Shown: positions 16,802 through 25,436 of the stretch, in pieces | Layout: every line of letters starts with the position of its first letter | Numbering within the stretch: the stretch's first letter is position 1 | Assembly (NCBI GenBank): GCA_965226245.1 | Contig: CBDDCL010000015.1 | Coordinates: forward strand, 3,348,001-3,412,000 | DNA length: 64,000 nucleotides | Source: CBDCYS01 sp965226245 | Lineage (GTDB): Bacteria > Acidobacteriota > Terriglobia > Bryobacterales > UBA6623 | Direction of reading: 5' to 3' | Made by a program: the position numbers and the translations under genes | The notes under the pieces: generated by a model | The model's input: only the letters and a program-made list of their open reading frames with translations | The model's database searches: none | What the model was told of the DNA's origin: nothing

Positions 16802-17947
16802 ATGAACAAAATCAGGACGCGGCAAGAACTCGCGGAAAAGCAAGATGGAGACCTGGCCCGAGGCGGCGGGGTCGTCAATCGCAGGATCGTGCTGAAGCGG
16901 AATCCGGAGGGCGAGCCCAAGCCCTCCGATTTCGAGGTGATGACCGAGGAGGTTCCGCCCATTGCCGAGGCTCAGATGCTGCTCCGCACCAAATGGCTCA
17001 CGCTGGACCCGTACATGCGCGGCCTCGACGCTTCCGGCCCCATGAACAACGAGCGGAGCCTAGGCTCCACCATCGTGGGTGGCACTGTGTCGGAGGTGGT
17101 GGTGAGCCGAGCGAGCGGATGGAGCGAGGGCGACCTCGTCGTGGGTTACCACGGTTGGCAAGAATACAGTGTCGGCACGCCGGAAGATCTGCAATGGGGC
17201 AACGAGACCATGCCCATCGAGAAGTGGGACGGCTCGCTCGGCCCACCGTCCACCGCGCTCGGCATCCTGGGGATGACCGGCTACGCTGCGTATGCCGGAT
17301 TGCTCAACGTGGCCACCGTCAAGGCGGGAGAGACGGTGGTCGTGAGCGCGGCCAGCGGTGCGGTCGGGCAGGTCGTCGGGCAGTTGGCGAAAATCCACGG
17401 CTGCCGCGTGGTCGGCATCGCCGGCGGGCCTCGGAAATGCGCTTACTGCGTCGACGAGCTCGGCTTCGACGCTTGCATCGACTACAAGGCCGGCGACCTT
17501 CCCACCGCACTGGCGGCGGCCGTGCCCGACGGTATCGACGTCTATTTCGAGAATGTTGGCGGCGAAGTGCTCGAGGCGGTGATCCCGCTGCTGAACCCGG
17601 GTTGCCGCGTGCCGGTGGCCGGATGGGTGAGCCAATACAACATCCCCAGAAACAACGCACCCTGGGAACAACAACAGGCAACACCGCTCCAGCGGCTGCG
17701 CGAGGCGGGGCTGAAGGACCTCGCCAAGGAAGGCTCCACCGAAGGGTTCCGCTTCTTCCATTTTTTCGAGCTTGCTGCCCGGCAACCGGACGCCCGCGAG
17801 GCGTTGCGAACCATGTCGGGCTGGATCAAGGAGGGCAAGCTCAAGTACCGCGAGAGCGTCACCCACGGGCTGGACAGCTCCGTGGACGCCTTCATCGGCA
17901 TGCTGCGCGGCGAAAACTTTGGTAAAACGATGGTCCAGATCTCGTGA
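16802..17947 (+). CDS. NADP-dependent oxidoreductase, MDR family (CurA/leukotriene B4 dehydrogenase-like)
   Basis: This 381-residue member of the medium-chain dehydrogenase/reductase superfamily lacks zinc ligands. Visible features are an N-terminal GroES-like part (TKWLTLDPYMRGLDASG), the substrate/cofactor stretch ALGILGMTGYAAYAGLLNVA, and a Rossmann loop VVSAASGAVGQVVGQLAKIH followed by IAGGPRKCAY. These enzymes reduce 2-alkenals, curcumin-like enones or prostaglandin-type enones with NADPH. It begins with agaggagaacacc before ATG 16802. It lies 209 bp after the NTF2-like gene; together the block suggests detoxification of reactive carbonyls, which is inference. Confidence 0.88.
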   Translation: MNKIRTRQELAEKQDGDLARGGGVVNRRIVLKRNPEGEPKPSDFEVMTEEVPPIAEAQMLLRTKWLTLDPYMRGLDASGPMNNERSLGSTIVGGTVSEVVVSRASGWSEGDLVVGYHGWQEYSVGTPEDLQWGNETMPIEKWDGSLGPPSTALGILGMTGYAAYAGLLNVATVKAGETVVVSAASGAVGQVVGQLAKIHGCRVVGIAGGPRKCAYCVDELGFDACIDYKAGDLPTALAAAVPDGIDVYFENVGGEVLEAVIPLLNPGCRVPVAGWVSQYNIPRNNAPWEQQQATPLQRLREAGLKDLAKEGSTEGFRFFHFFELAARQPDAREALRTMSGWIKEGKLKYRESVTHGLDSSVDAFIGMLRGENFGKTMVQIS

Positions 17948-17984
17948 GCGGGGACCGTGGGGGATCGTGGGGGATCGGGGACTG

Positions 17985-18048
17985 GGGGATCGGGGACAGC
18001 TCCCGAACCTCGGAAAGGGGATCGGGGACAGCTCCCGAACCTCGGAAA
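17985..18048. repeat. Perfect 32-bp tandem duplication
   Basis: The unit begins ggggatcggggacagctccc and ends cgaacctcggaaa; it is present twice without spacer (17985-18016 and 18017-18048). Within each unit cggggacagctcccg is a partial palindrome. It lies just after the oxidoreductase stop and may act as a terminator or be a REP-type unit. Confidence 0.7.
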
Positions 18049-18860
18049 AGGACAAGAGAAAACAAATAGGGACAGAGCCCAATAAAGGAGCCCAGAAAGG
18101 GGCGGTTGTGTGCGACAATCGAAGCGTCCACGGACGCCATCAGCATGCCCAGAGCTGCTCGTGTGGTGGCGGCGGGCGCACCGCACCACACGATCCCCAA
18201 AATCCACCGTCTCAGTCACGGAGTCCCAAGACAAGTATCCCCTTTGGTTGTCAACAGTTGACCCTGCAAAGGAGTTGACATTCAGAATTCGTCCGCTATC
18301 CTGATAGCGGTGAATAAAAAGGATGAATCAAAAGGATGACAGGCGATCATGCGCACCGGCGGGCGCAAAGGCGAATGGGGCCCTGCGAGGGCAAAAATCC
18401 CGATATCCTCTCAAATCCTAACAAATACTCTCATTCGAAATTTCTCATCATTAAGAATCAATGACTTACGCCAATTCAGCAAATTCCTGATGCGACCCAA
18501 ATGACCACGATTTAATAGGGAAAGTCAGTGAATTGACTCCGTTTGCTAGCTTTCTCACCGCCTGGCGAGACCACCGGAGAAGCGTGACTGATTCTGCTTT
18601 CCCGCACCGTTTTGCCAAAGCTCATCCGCCGGTCACGGATAATTTAGATCTATAGTTCCTTTAGTATCAACACCGGCATATAGAAAACCCCCCGAAACAC
18701 TTGACACCGCCTTGTACACTACGAATAGAAACCGGAAAGGACATAGATCGCCGGACCAACACGACCGTTTCCAGGCCTGGACAGTTTCGAGTTGCTCTCC
18801 GAAATTTGTGGTCATCCACCGCGGATGGCTTCTAACTCAGCAAAGACCGGCAGTTTCGCC

Positions 18861-19032
18861 GGCCAGACGTGGCGCAAGCTTTCAGCGTGCCGTGTCGCCA
18901 TTCGTGGCGACATAGTAGCGACCGGCTCTCAGCCGGTCCAGCGTGGACGCGTCAGCAGCGCGAACTCTCAATGGGGGCGCGCCGGCCTGACGTGGCGCAA
19001 GCTCTCAGCTTGCCGCGCCGGCACTCGTGCCG
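18861..19032. repeat. Pair of ~50-bp direct repeats with hairpin cores
   Basis: Copies at 18861-18910 and 18983-19032 share the sequence around acgtggcgcaagctYtcagc and the following tgccg, then diverge slightly. Between them is the perfect hairpin ACCGGCT-CTC-AGCCGGT (18920-18936). The same hairpin occurs at 56465-56481. It is a dispersed non-coding repeat family. Confidence 0.6.
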
Positions 19033-19577
19033 GCGCTCGTGCCCGTCTAAGCAATCTGCCGAGCAAGAAGACCATCCGCAAGCAGCCGCTTTTTTGGTCT
19101 CCTTTTGGAGGCGGCTGCGAGGTTCAATCAACGGGAGCAAGAGGCGCCTCTCAAAAACTGGAAGGCAGCAAGAGAGGGTATAGGCATTTGACCAAGAGAG
19201 GGAGCAGAGTATTCGAGTCTCCAGAAAATGGCGCGAATCACCGCGACGAATACACGAAAAATGGCGCCAAATCTGGGGTTTGCATAATAAGGAACGCGCG
19301 CGTAAACGAAATCCGCTAACTTCCGCTAGCTCACCACCGGGCGATCGCGGCCCCCCGGGGGTCTGTACTTTCCGCCCAAGGGCGTGCAGTCATGTGGCCC
19401 AAGACTCCAACCCCGCGAGGAGGCTGATTCGCTGCCCGGCGCCGCGCTCGACAACTCGGTGGGACCGAAAACAAACGCGTCATGCTACGAAGAAACGACA
19501 ACACGAATCTAAGGCACATCTGGCGCGCCCGCTACACTCGGCCGCACCCTTGCTGGCGCGGCTCTGTTACGGCTCGG

Positions 19578-19970
19578 TCAGTTCGTGATGTCAAACGTGA
19601 GGCTGAGTTCGCGGACGGGAAGGTATACTTCATACCATTCTTTCTGGACGTCGCTGCCGGCGTAGTCCTTCAAGGCCTGCTCGTTTTTGAACTCCATCAC
19701 GAAGGCGGCGGTCACGCCTGACTCCCCGCCCTGCGCCTTGATCGAACGCGTCCATACCCGCGTCACGCCGTCGTACTTCTCCGCTATGGTTTCGACGCCC
19801 TGGAGCGCCTTGGCGATCTGCTCTTCGGAGGCGTCGTCGGTCCACTTGAGGGTGACGACGTGGATCACGCTTTCGGGTTTCGTCATTTGACCGAACAACG
19901 CGCCCGCCGCGAAAATCCCGAGGGCGGCGCTCACCGCTGCTACCGTCTTCCAGTGAATCTTTCTTTTCAT
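19578..19970 (-). CDS. Exported Dabb (stress-responsive alpha/beta barrel) domain protein
   Basis: The 130-residue protein has an N-terminal hydrophobic segment (TVAAVSAALGIFAAGALFG) that acts as signal or anchor. The rest matches the Dabb ferredoxin-like barrel: VIHVVTLKWTDDASEEQIAK at the start, a central KAQGGESGVTAAFVMEFKNE and YEVYLPVRELSLTFDI at the end. The His in VIHVVTLKW is the family hallmark. Dabb proteins dimerise, and some are cyclases or stress proteins; an exported form is common in Acidobacteria and Planctomycetes. It is downstream of a broken aldolase and a dehydrogenase gene on the same strand. Confidence 0.82.
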   Translation of the reverse strand: MKRKIHWKTVAAVSAALGIFAAGALFGQMTKPESVIHVVTLKWTDDASEEQIAKALQGVETIAEKYDGVTRVWTRSIKAQGGESGVTAAFVMEFKNEQALKDYAGSDVQKEWYEVYLPVRELSLTFDITN

Positions 19971-20124
19971 GCTAATATTCTCCCTGACAAAGAATTAGGA
20001 TTTCAGATCTAGCGCTGTTCGCGGCGCTGAACTTCCCGCGCGGAAACATCGGCGCGACCGGATTCAGCGGCGAACCCCTCAAGTATATCGGTCCGGGCGA
20101 GTTCAGTGTCGCGTGCTTTGCCGG

Positions 20125-20273
20125 TCAGCTTTGAGCGTCCGACAGCTCTTGGCGGGCGGCTGTCGCGAGGAAGTGCATGTCGTTGCTGAGGTCGATGAAC
20201 TGAAAGCCCTGCTCGATGCGGCGGCGATGCTGGGCTCGCCGGCCGCCAGAGTTTTCCGAATTGGGTTCGTCAT
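20125..20273 (-). pseudogene. HpcH/HpaI aldolase gene collapsed by internal deletion
   Basis: From the ATG at 20273 one reads MTNPIRKTLAAGEPSI, a typical HpcH/HpaI N-terminus. Around 20222 the frame must shift to continue as IEQGFQFIDLSNDMHFLATA followed by ARQELSDAQS and a stop at 20125, which is a typical C-terminus of the same family. About 200 central codons are missing. A single deletion out of frame explains this. It lies 35 bp downstream of the hydroxyacid dehydrogenase gene, so the original operon probably held dehydrogenase, aldolase and Dabb protein. Confidence 0.7.
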
Positions 20274-20308
20274 GTGTTCTGTCCTTCCTTCGTCCGCACT
20301 TGCATCGA

Positions 20309-21316
20309 TCAGCTTTGCCGCGGGAAGCCCCGCAGCATCGAGACAACACGGGGGTGATCGAGCACCTCCGGGTTGAGGATGTGCTTGGGCTTGCGGCCTT
20401 GGATGGCATCGGTGACCTGCTCGAATGTCTGGCGGTCCAGCCGCATGGTTGACTCGACCGTGATTCCGCCGTTGTGGTTGGTACAAATAATGCGCGGATG
20501 GCCCTGGTGGATCTGGCGCGGGCCGTTCAGCGGGTCGTCCACCACGTAGTAGCATAGCCGTTCCTCGACGATGGCGCGGTGGACCGCCTGGTCATCGACG
20601 AGGTTGCCGCGCGAGGGATTGAGCAGCGATGCGTGCGGCCGCATGGCACACAGTTCGTCATAGCCGACGATCGTGTCGTCGCCCGAGACATGCAGAGAAA
20701 CGGTGTCGCATTCCCGAAACAACTCGAGCGGTCTGTCCACTGTCTCGGCCCCGAACTTCCGGGCCAGCTCGGCGATGTCCGGCCTTACGTCATAGACAAG
20801 GAGCCGGCCTTGCTCCCCGAGCAGGGGCCGGGCGCGCATCGCCACCTGCTGTCCGATGCGGCCAAACCCGTAGAGCCCCAGAGTGGATCGCCGCGCATCG
20901 TAGGTGCGGATGATCGAGAAGTCCCCGCCGTGAGAGAGCCGGTTGAGAGTGTAGACCCGCTTGAGTGTCGCAAGCCACTGGGCGATGGTGTATTCGGCGA
21001 CCGTGTCCATGTGCACCGGCGCGATAGTGATCAGGACGCCGTGTTCGGTCGCCACGCTGGCATTGACCTTGTCATAGCCGACACCCCAGCGCGCGATGAT
21101 TCGCAGGTCCTTGGCCACTTCGTAGAAACTCCGATGAAACAGCGCCGAGTCGGCGATCACGGCGATCACGCCGGCGGCGTGTTCGGCGGTCATGTCGCGC
21201 GTGCTGTAGCCCTCGACGTCGGTGAGTTTGGCCAGCTCCGCCAGCCCCTGGCTGCGAGGTTGTGACTCAAACTGCTTGTTCTCGAAAATGCGTGCGACCA
21301 GGGTCTTGTTGCGCAT
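20309..21316 (-). CDS. D-isomer-specific 2-hydroxyacid dehydrogenase family protein
   Basis: This 335-residue protein has the NAD-binding signature LGLYGFGRIGQQVA (about 143-156) with an Asp at the end of beta-2 (VYDVRPDIAE). The catalytic Arg is in LNPSRGNLVDDQAV and the catalytic His in CTNHNGGIT. The usual Glu region reads VVDDPLNGP instead of DVFExEP, so the acid partner may be replaced by Asp. The family interconverts 2-hydroxy and 2-keto acids (phosphoglycerate dehydrogenase-like). The adjacent aldolase remnant fits a sugar-acid or keto-acid pathway. Confidence 0.87.
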   Translation of the reverse strand: MRNKTLVARIFENKQFESQPRSQGLAELAKLTDVEGYSTRDMTAEHAAGVIAVIADSALFHRSFYEVAKDLRIIARWGVGYDKVNASVATEHGVLITIAPVHMDTVAEYTIAQWLATLKRVYTLNRLSHGGDFSIIRTYDARRSTLGLYGFGRIGQQVAMRARPLLGEQGRLLVYDVRPDIAELARKFGAETVDRPLELFRECDTVSLHVSGDDTIVGYDELCAMRPHASLLNPSRGNLVDDQAVHRAIVEERLCYYVVDDPLNGPRQIHQGHPRIICTNHNGGITVESTMRLDRQTFEQVTDAIQGRKPKHILNPEVLDHPRVVSMLRGFPRQS

Positions 21317-21897
21317 GGGTTTTTCTTTCGGTTAGCTAAGCTATGAGTGATTGTCGATTTCGGGTTCGTTTTCCTGACCGGAGAGAGTCAACAGACACCC
21401 GACAAACCCATAATCTTAAAGGATTCGGGGATTCGAGGGACAGTCACCTTAACTGGTACGCCGCACCCCGGGCAGAGTCACTTAACTGTCTATAAAACAA
21501 TAACTTATGTTGATGAATCCGTGTCCGAAGCAGCGCTCGAAGGCAGAGGCCTGGCGGGGACCCCTTTGAATCAGCGGGTCTTGAGATCTAAATTAATTAA
21601 GGTGACTGTCCCGTGGGCGCTGCGTGGGCCCGTGGGCTCGTGGGCGCTCGCTGCGCTGGGATCCGGTCAAGCACGAAGTGATCGGGGACAAGAAGGCGAA
21701 CCAGATGCTAGCGAGGCCATACCGAAAGCCTTGGAAGCATCCGGATCCGGCGAAGGTTTAAGGGGCGAGCCGGGGCATGAGGCCGTGAAGCTTTGCTTGC
21801 GGCGCCCGCTCCCTCCCGGCCGCGGCTCTGAAGTGGGGGGCGCGGCGTCAGAGCTGCGACTGCGAAGGAGCGGGCAAGACACGTATAATTGACTGCT
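21317..21897. other. Gene-free interval between divergent dehydrogenase and dipeptidase genes
   Basis: It holds a 176-bp element with perfect 16-bp inverted ends (21437-21612) and one copy of the dispersed GC-rich repeat (about 21804-21830). The longest open frame here has repeat-derived, low-complexity composition and is not accepted as a gene. Confidence 0.6.
21437..21612. repeat. 176-bp element with perfect 16-bp inverted ends
   Basis: The left end gggacagtcaccttaa (21437-21452) is the exact reverse complement of the right end ttaaggtgactgtccc (21597-21612). A degenerate third copy, ggcagagtcacttaac, lies at about 21471-21486. The gggacagtcacc motif is of the type seen at REP units mobilised by tyrosine transposases (RAYT); no such gene is in the window. 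It may be a non-autonomous mobile unit. Confidence 0.6.
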
Positions 21898-23094
21898 ATG
21901 TTGACACGACGCGAATGGGGACTCTCCACTGCTGCTGTTCTTGGCGCGGCCTGCGGCGCCGCTCCCGAGGCTGAGCCTGAGCCGCAAGCTCCGGCCGGTC
22001 CGCTCTACTTCGACCTCCACATCGATACGCCCGGCCGCATGGTGTCGGAAGGGCTAGACTTGGCCGAAACCTATTGGTGGACTTCGGTCGACATTCCCAA
22101 GATGAAGCAAGGCGGGCTCAACGCCGGCTTCTTTGCGGTCTACTCATCGGCGCGCAACAAGACGCCGCTGGAATCCGTGAAGGAGGCCTTGAAGATCACT
22201 GATGTGATCGTTGAAGAAGTCAAGCGCCATCCTGACGACCTCTTCATCGCGACCGCTTCGGATGATGTGTTGCGGGCTCAGCGCGAGGGCAAAGTCGCAA
22301 TCCTGCTAGGCGTCGAGGGCGGTCACATGATCGACTCGAGCATTGAGGTGCTGCGGCAGCTGTATCGGCTCGGGGTGCGGTACTTGGGGCTGACGCATAG
22401 CGGGAACACTCCTTGGGTGGGCGCCGCCGAGTACGAGGACGGGCCGGACGGTTTGACGGACTTCGGGAAGGAGATTGTCCGTGAGATGAACCGGCTCGGA
22501 ATGATGATTGACATGTCGCACGCGTCGGACAAGTCGTTTTACGACGTGATTGATACAACGACCGCGCCGATTCTGAACACCCACGCCGCCTGCCGGTCGG
22601 TCTCGAACCATCCGCGGAATTTGACCGACGACATGCTGAAGAAGCTTGGCGAGAACGGCGGGGTTCTCGGGGTCGCCTACTACGCCGGAATGCTGGACGA
22701 CGACTTCCGCTCGAAGATGTCACAGTTGGCCGAGTTCAACAAGCAGAAGGCGGCCGCACGCGAGCGACTCAAGGACGCGGACCGGAGAGAGTTGTCAGAA
22801 GAGCTCTGGAAGATCGAAAAGGCCAGCGTCGAGTCGATCGGACAGATTCCGCTGAGCCGATTGGTTGACCACATCGAACACGCCGCGACGGTAGCCGGGA
22901 TCGACCACGTTGGACTGGGCTCCGATTTCGACGCCGTGGGGCTCAATTTGCCCGCCGGGCTGGAAGACATCGCCAAGACGCCGAACCTGATCGCGGCTCT
23001 CAAGGAGCGCGGGTTCTCCGACGAGGACGTGGACAAAGTGATGGGGCGCAACGCCTTGCGAGCGATGCAGGGCGCGGAGACCGCGGCAGGGTAG
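21898..23094 (+). CDS. Dipeptidase, peptidase family M19 (renal dipeptidase-like)
   Basis: ATG 21898 (MLTRREWGLSTAAVLGAACG) gives a short twin-arginine or lipoprotein-like leader. The metallopeptidase motifs are complete: LYFDLHIDTPG (two metal ligands), ILLGVEGGHMI (bridging Glu), DMSHASD and NTHAACRSVSNHPRN (His ligands), and DHVGLGSDFDAV near the end. M19 enzymes hydrolyse dipeptides, including some with D-residues, with two zinc ions. At 398 residues it has normal length. It is a single gene, exported, probably for nutrient peptides or cell-wall peptides. Confidence 0.92.
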   Translation: MLTRREWGLSTAAVLGAACGAAPEAEPEPQAPAGPLYFDLHIDTPGRMVSEGLDLAETYWWTSVDIPKMKQGGLNAGFFAVYSSARNKTPLESVKEALKITDVIVEEVKRHPDDLFIATASDDVLRAQREGKVAILLGVEGGHMIDSSIEVLRQLYRLGVRYLGLTHSGNTPWVGAAEYEDGPDGLTDFGKEIVREMNRLGMMIDMSHASDKSFYDVIDTTTAPILNTHAACRSVSNHPRNLTDDMLKKLGENGGVLGVAYYAGMLDDDFRSKMSQLAEFNKQKAAARERLKDADRRELSEELWKIEKASVESIGQIPLSRLVDHIEHAATVAGIDHVGLGSDFDAVGLNLPAGLEDIAKTPNLIAALKERGFSDEDVDKVMGRNALRAMQGAETAAG

Positions 23095-23547
23095 AAGGGA
23101 GTTTGGAGGGGATTCAGGCTCCGTCCCTAAACGCGCTGAACGCGCCCGTCCCCGAACGCGCGCCGACTCCGTGGAGAAGTCCTGTCGCTCACTGGAACGG
23201 CGCCGCAATAGATCACGCGATTCCCGCTACCGAGGGTTGTAACAGATCGGGGACGATTTCGCGCGACAGGCGCTCTTTGTTTCGGGGATGCGTGACCGAA
23301 GACCTTGCAGCAAGACTTCGCCGTCGCGTCTTCCACCACCGACCGACCGCCGGCGACGCCCACGAGAAGAAGAGCCTGCCCGCCGGATGCTGAGTCGCCC
23401 TATGATTTTCTGAACTGCCTCGGAGACGAACCGGGAGAGGCTCTCCTCAACCGCGCGGTGAAAAAGCCAACCAAGAGTCCTAGCCCATGTTTGTCATAAA
23501 TCGCTGTATGTTGTTGAAACCATGGAGTTGGGTTGTCGGTTGTGCCA
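23095..23547. other. Gene-free interval before the IS1634 fragment
   Basis: About 450 bp with no supported frame on either strand. No clear inverted terminal repeat of the neighbouring transposase fragment was seen. Confidence 0.5.
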
Positions 23548-24399
23548 CTACATGCGCGGTTTTTGGGCTGGGTCGCCCGGTGGGCGGCGGTCGCTGATAC
23601 CCAGTGCCTTGAGCTCTTGCTGCGCTCGCCGCCTGCCGCGCGTCACCAGCCGTTTGCTTTCTCCTTGCGGCAATTCTAGATCCAGCAGCTGCACCGTCGC
23701 CAGCGCTCCCAGCGCCTCCTCGGCCGACAGATCCAGTCCCGCCTGCTGGAGCTTCCTGCCGATGGCGTGTTTCAGCAGCAGCGCCAACGCCGCCACGAAA
23801 ATGTGCGCCGCCACTCGCCGCTTCGTGTGATGATAGATCGGTCGCATCTCGATCACGTCCTGGAGGTCGCGGAAAGCCTGCTCGACTTCCATCAACTCCT
23901 GGTAGCGCTCAACCGCCTCGACCGCACCCAGCTGCGGCTCCTCGGTCTGGATCAGATACTTGCCCTCCAGCGCCTTCTCACGCTCGCAGTGCAGCGGATG
24001 CTCGTAGTAGCGAAACTGAGCGGCCTTGTACTCCCATCCAAAGTAGCGCCAGCCGTGGCGCCGATCGAGGATGCGCGCCGCCGCCGCGCCCACCTTCTCC
24101 GGCGCCTTGAGCTGGCCCGCCGCCACCCGCTTCTCCAGCGCTTCCAGCTCGCGCAGCGCCTCCATGGCCTTTTCCCGCTGCCCCTGTTCGTACTCCCGCC
24201 GCTGCTCGCTGTCCACCACAAACACCCGCACGCCCGCTTCCTCGCCGGCCACTTCCTGCACCCGCGTGCGCGGCGGGACGGCCTTCTCGCGGGCCGTGAT
24301 CCCGGCCGGGCAATCTTCCCAGGGGCCTTGCGCCTGCTCGATGTAGCGCCGCACCTGCTCGTTGCGGTGGAAGCTGTTGAACAGCAGGATGAACGACAT
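23548..24399 (-). pseudogene. IS1634-family transposase, C-terminal half only
   Basis: The 283 codons match the C-terminal half of IS1634 transposases: EYKAAQFRYYEHPLHCEREK, KYLIQTEEPQLG, YQELMEVEQAFRDLQDVIEM, then RPIYHHTKRRVAAHIFVAAL. These motifs align with the complete IS1634 protein at 32453-34186 (ARVERVFRCMKGADLRVRPI, FHRTPDHVRAHIFLCLL) but are clearly from a different lineage. The N-terminal half with the first two catalytic Asp residues is missing. It is inactive. Confidence 0.78.
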
Positions 24400-24719
24400 C
24401 AGCCATCACGAGGAAAGCAGAGACCAGAGAGCTGCGTTCGGGATGGTGACGAAGTTGATGTTCAGGCGATACAGCCACCAGCAACGAGACCCGCTGAACT
24501 GGAAACAGTTTTGGAAGGATGTCGCCAAGTTTTACAGACGGTATCTAGAAGAGCAGGAACATGCGATCATCGGCGCGACGAGGTGAACCACGATGACATC
24601 GAGACCTTATGAGAAGCCGATCAAGGCGGAGGTCGACGACATGAGGTCGGGGAAAGTCACTAGTATAACGTTTCATCAAAACATAACCATATGACAATGT
24701 TTTTTGCTAGACTGGTTGC

Positions 24720-25436
24720 ATGGCAGGAAAATCGAAGCGTCCGCCACTGCTGCTCACTCCCGAAGAGGTGCAACATCTGAAACGTCTGCGGCGTTCGCGG
24801 AAGGCTCCGGCCCGGGAGCTGCAGCGCGCCGAGATTCTGTGGCGCTATCATGGCGGCGAGACCATCGCCGAGATTATGCGGGCCGTGAAGATGACCCGCA
24901 AGAGCGTTGGGAAATGGATCGAGCGAGCCCTCGCCATCGGGGCGGAAGCAGCCCTCAAGGATGCCTATCATCGTCCCTACGAGCCCCGCATCAGCGAAGA
25001 AGCCAAAGCCTGGGTGGTGCACTTGGCCTGTTGCAAACCCAAGGAACTGGGATACTCCGCCGAGCTGTGGACCCGCAGTGCGCTCGCTCGGCACGTGCGC
25101 CAGCATGCCGTGGAAGCGGGCTATCCGGCGCTGGCCCAAGCGGCCAAGGCGACGGTCCACCGGATTCTGGCCGCCCAACCGCTGCATCCGGAAAAGGTGA
25201 AGTACTACCGGCAGCGCCGCGATCCGGATTTCGAGTCCAAGATGCGGCAGGTGCTGCTGGTCTACCGCGAGGTGGCCTTGCAAAATGAAAGCTCTGGCGA
25301 GGGCGGCCCTTCGCCGGGCGTGATCACGGTTTCGGTGGACGAAAAGCCCGGCGTGCAAGCGATCGCCAACACCGCGCCGGACCTGCCGCCGGTCCCCGGG
25401 CGGCATCCCTGTACGGCTCGGGATCACGAATACAAA
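24720..25436 (+). pseudogene. IS630-type transposase, N-terminal part, fused to another IS
   Basis: The sequence starts with a helix-turn-helix region (LRRSRKAPARELQRAEILWR, GGETIAEIMRAVKMTRKSVG) and continues with LGYSAELWTRSALARHVRQH, ATVHRILA and the first catalytic segment ITVSVDEKPGVQA, all typical of an IS630/helix-turn-helix DDE transposase. At DHEYKR (about 25436) homology stops, and a stretch belonging to an unrelated IS110 transposase begins in another frame. The second and third catalytic residues are lost. Confidence 0.72.

Larger units (their letters stand above)
17948..19577. other. 1.6-kb gene-free, repeat-rich interval
   Basis: No frame here has protein-like composition. It holds a perfect 32-bp tandem repeat (17985-18048), an AT-rich patch around 18395-18560, a pair of long direct repeats (18861-18910 and 18983-19032) with CTC/TTC-loop hairpins, and a copy of the dispersed GC-rich repeat at 19542-19566. 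The 15-mer gaatcaatgacttac near 18455 recurs near 34226, next to the IS1634 element, so the AT-rich patch may include an IS end. Confidence 0.6.

Noticed and set aside
16624..17925. 433-codon plus frame
   Set aside because: Same strand, other frame as the MDR oxidoreductase, with Arg/Gly-rich composition and no motif.
17985..18048. Possible CRISPR repeat
   Set aside because: The two 32-bp units are directly adjacent with no spacer, and there are no cas genes.
17060..18118. 352-codon minus frame
   Set aside because: Antisense to the oxidoreductase gene, which has a ribosome site and clear Rossmann motifs.
21347..21892. 181-codon plus frame
   Set aside because: It is made up of repeat DNA, including the 176-bp inverted-end unit, and has no protein-like features.
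24362..24586. 74-codon plus frame with LNWKQFWKDVAKFYRRYL
   Set aside because: Considered as a group II intron maturase tail or unknown small gene, but the match is too weak and no ribosome site or partner domain is present.
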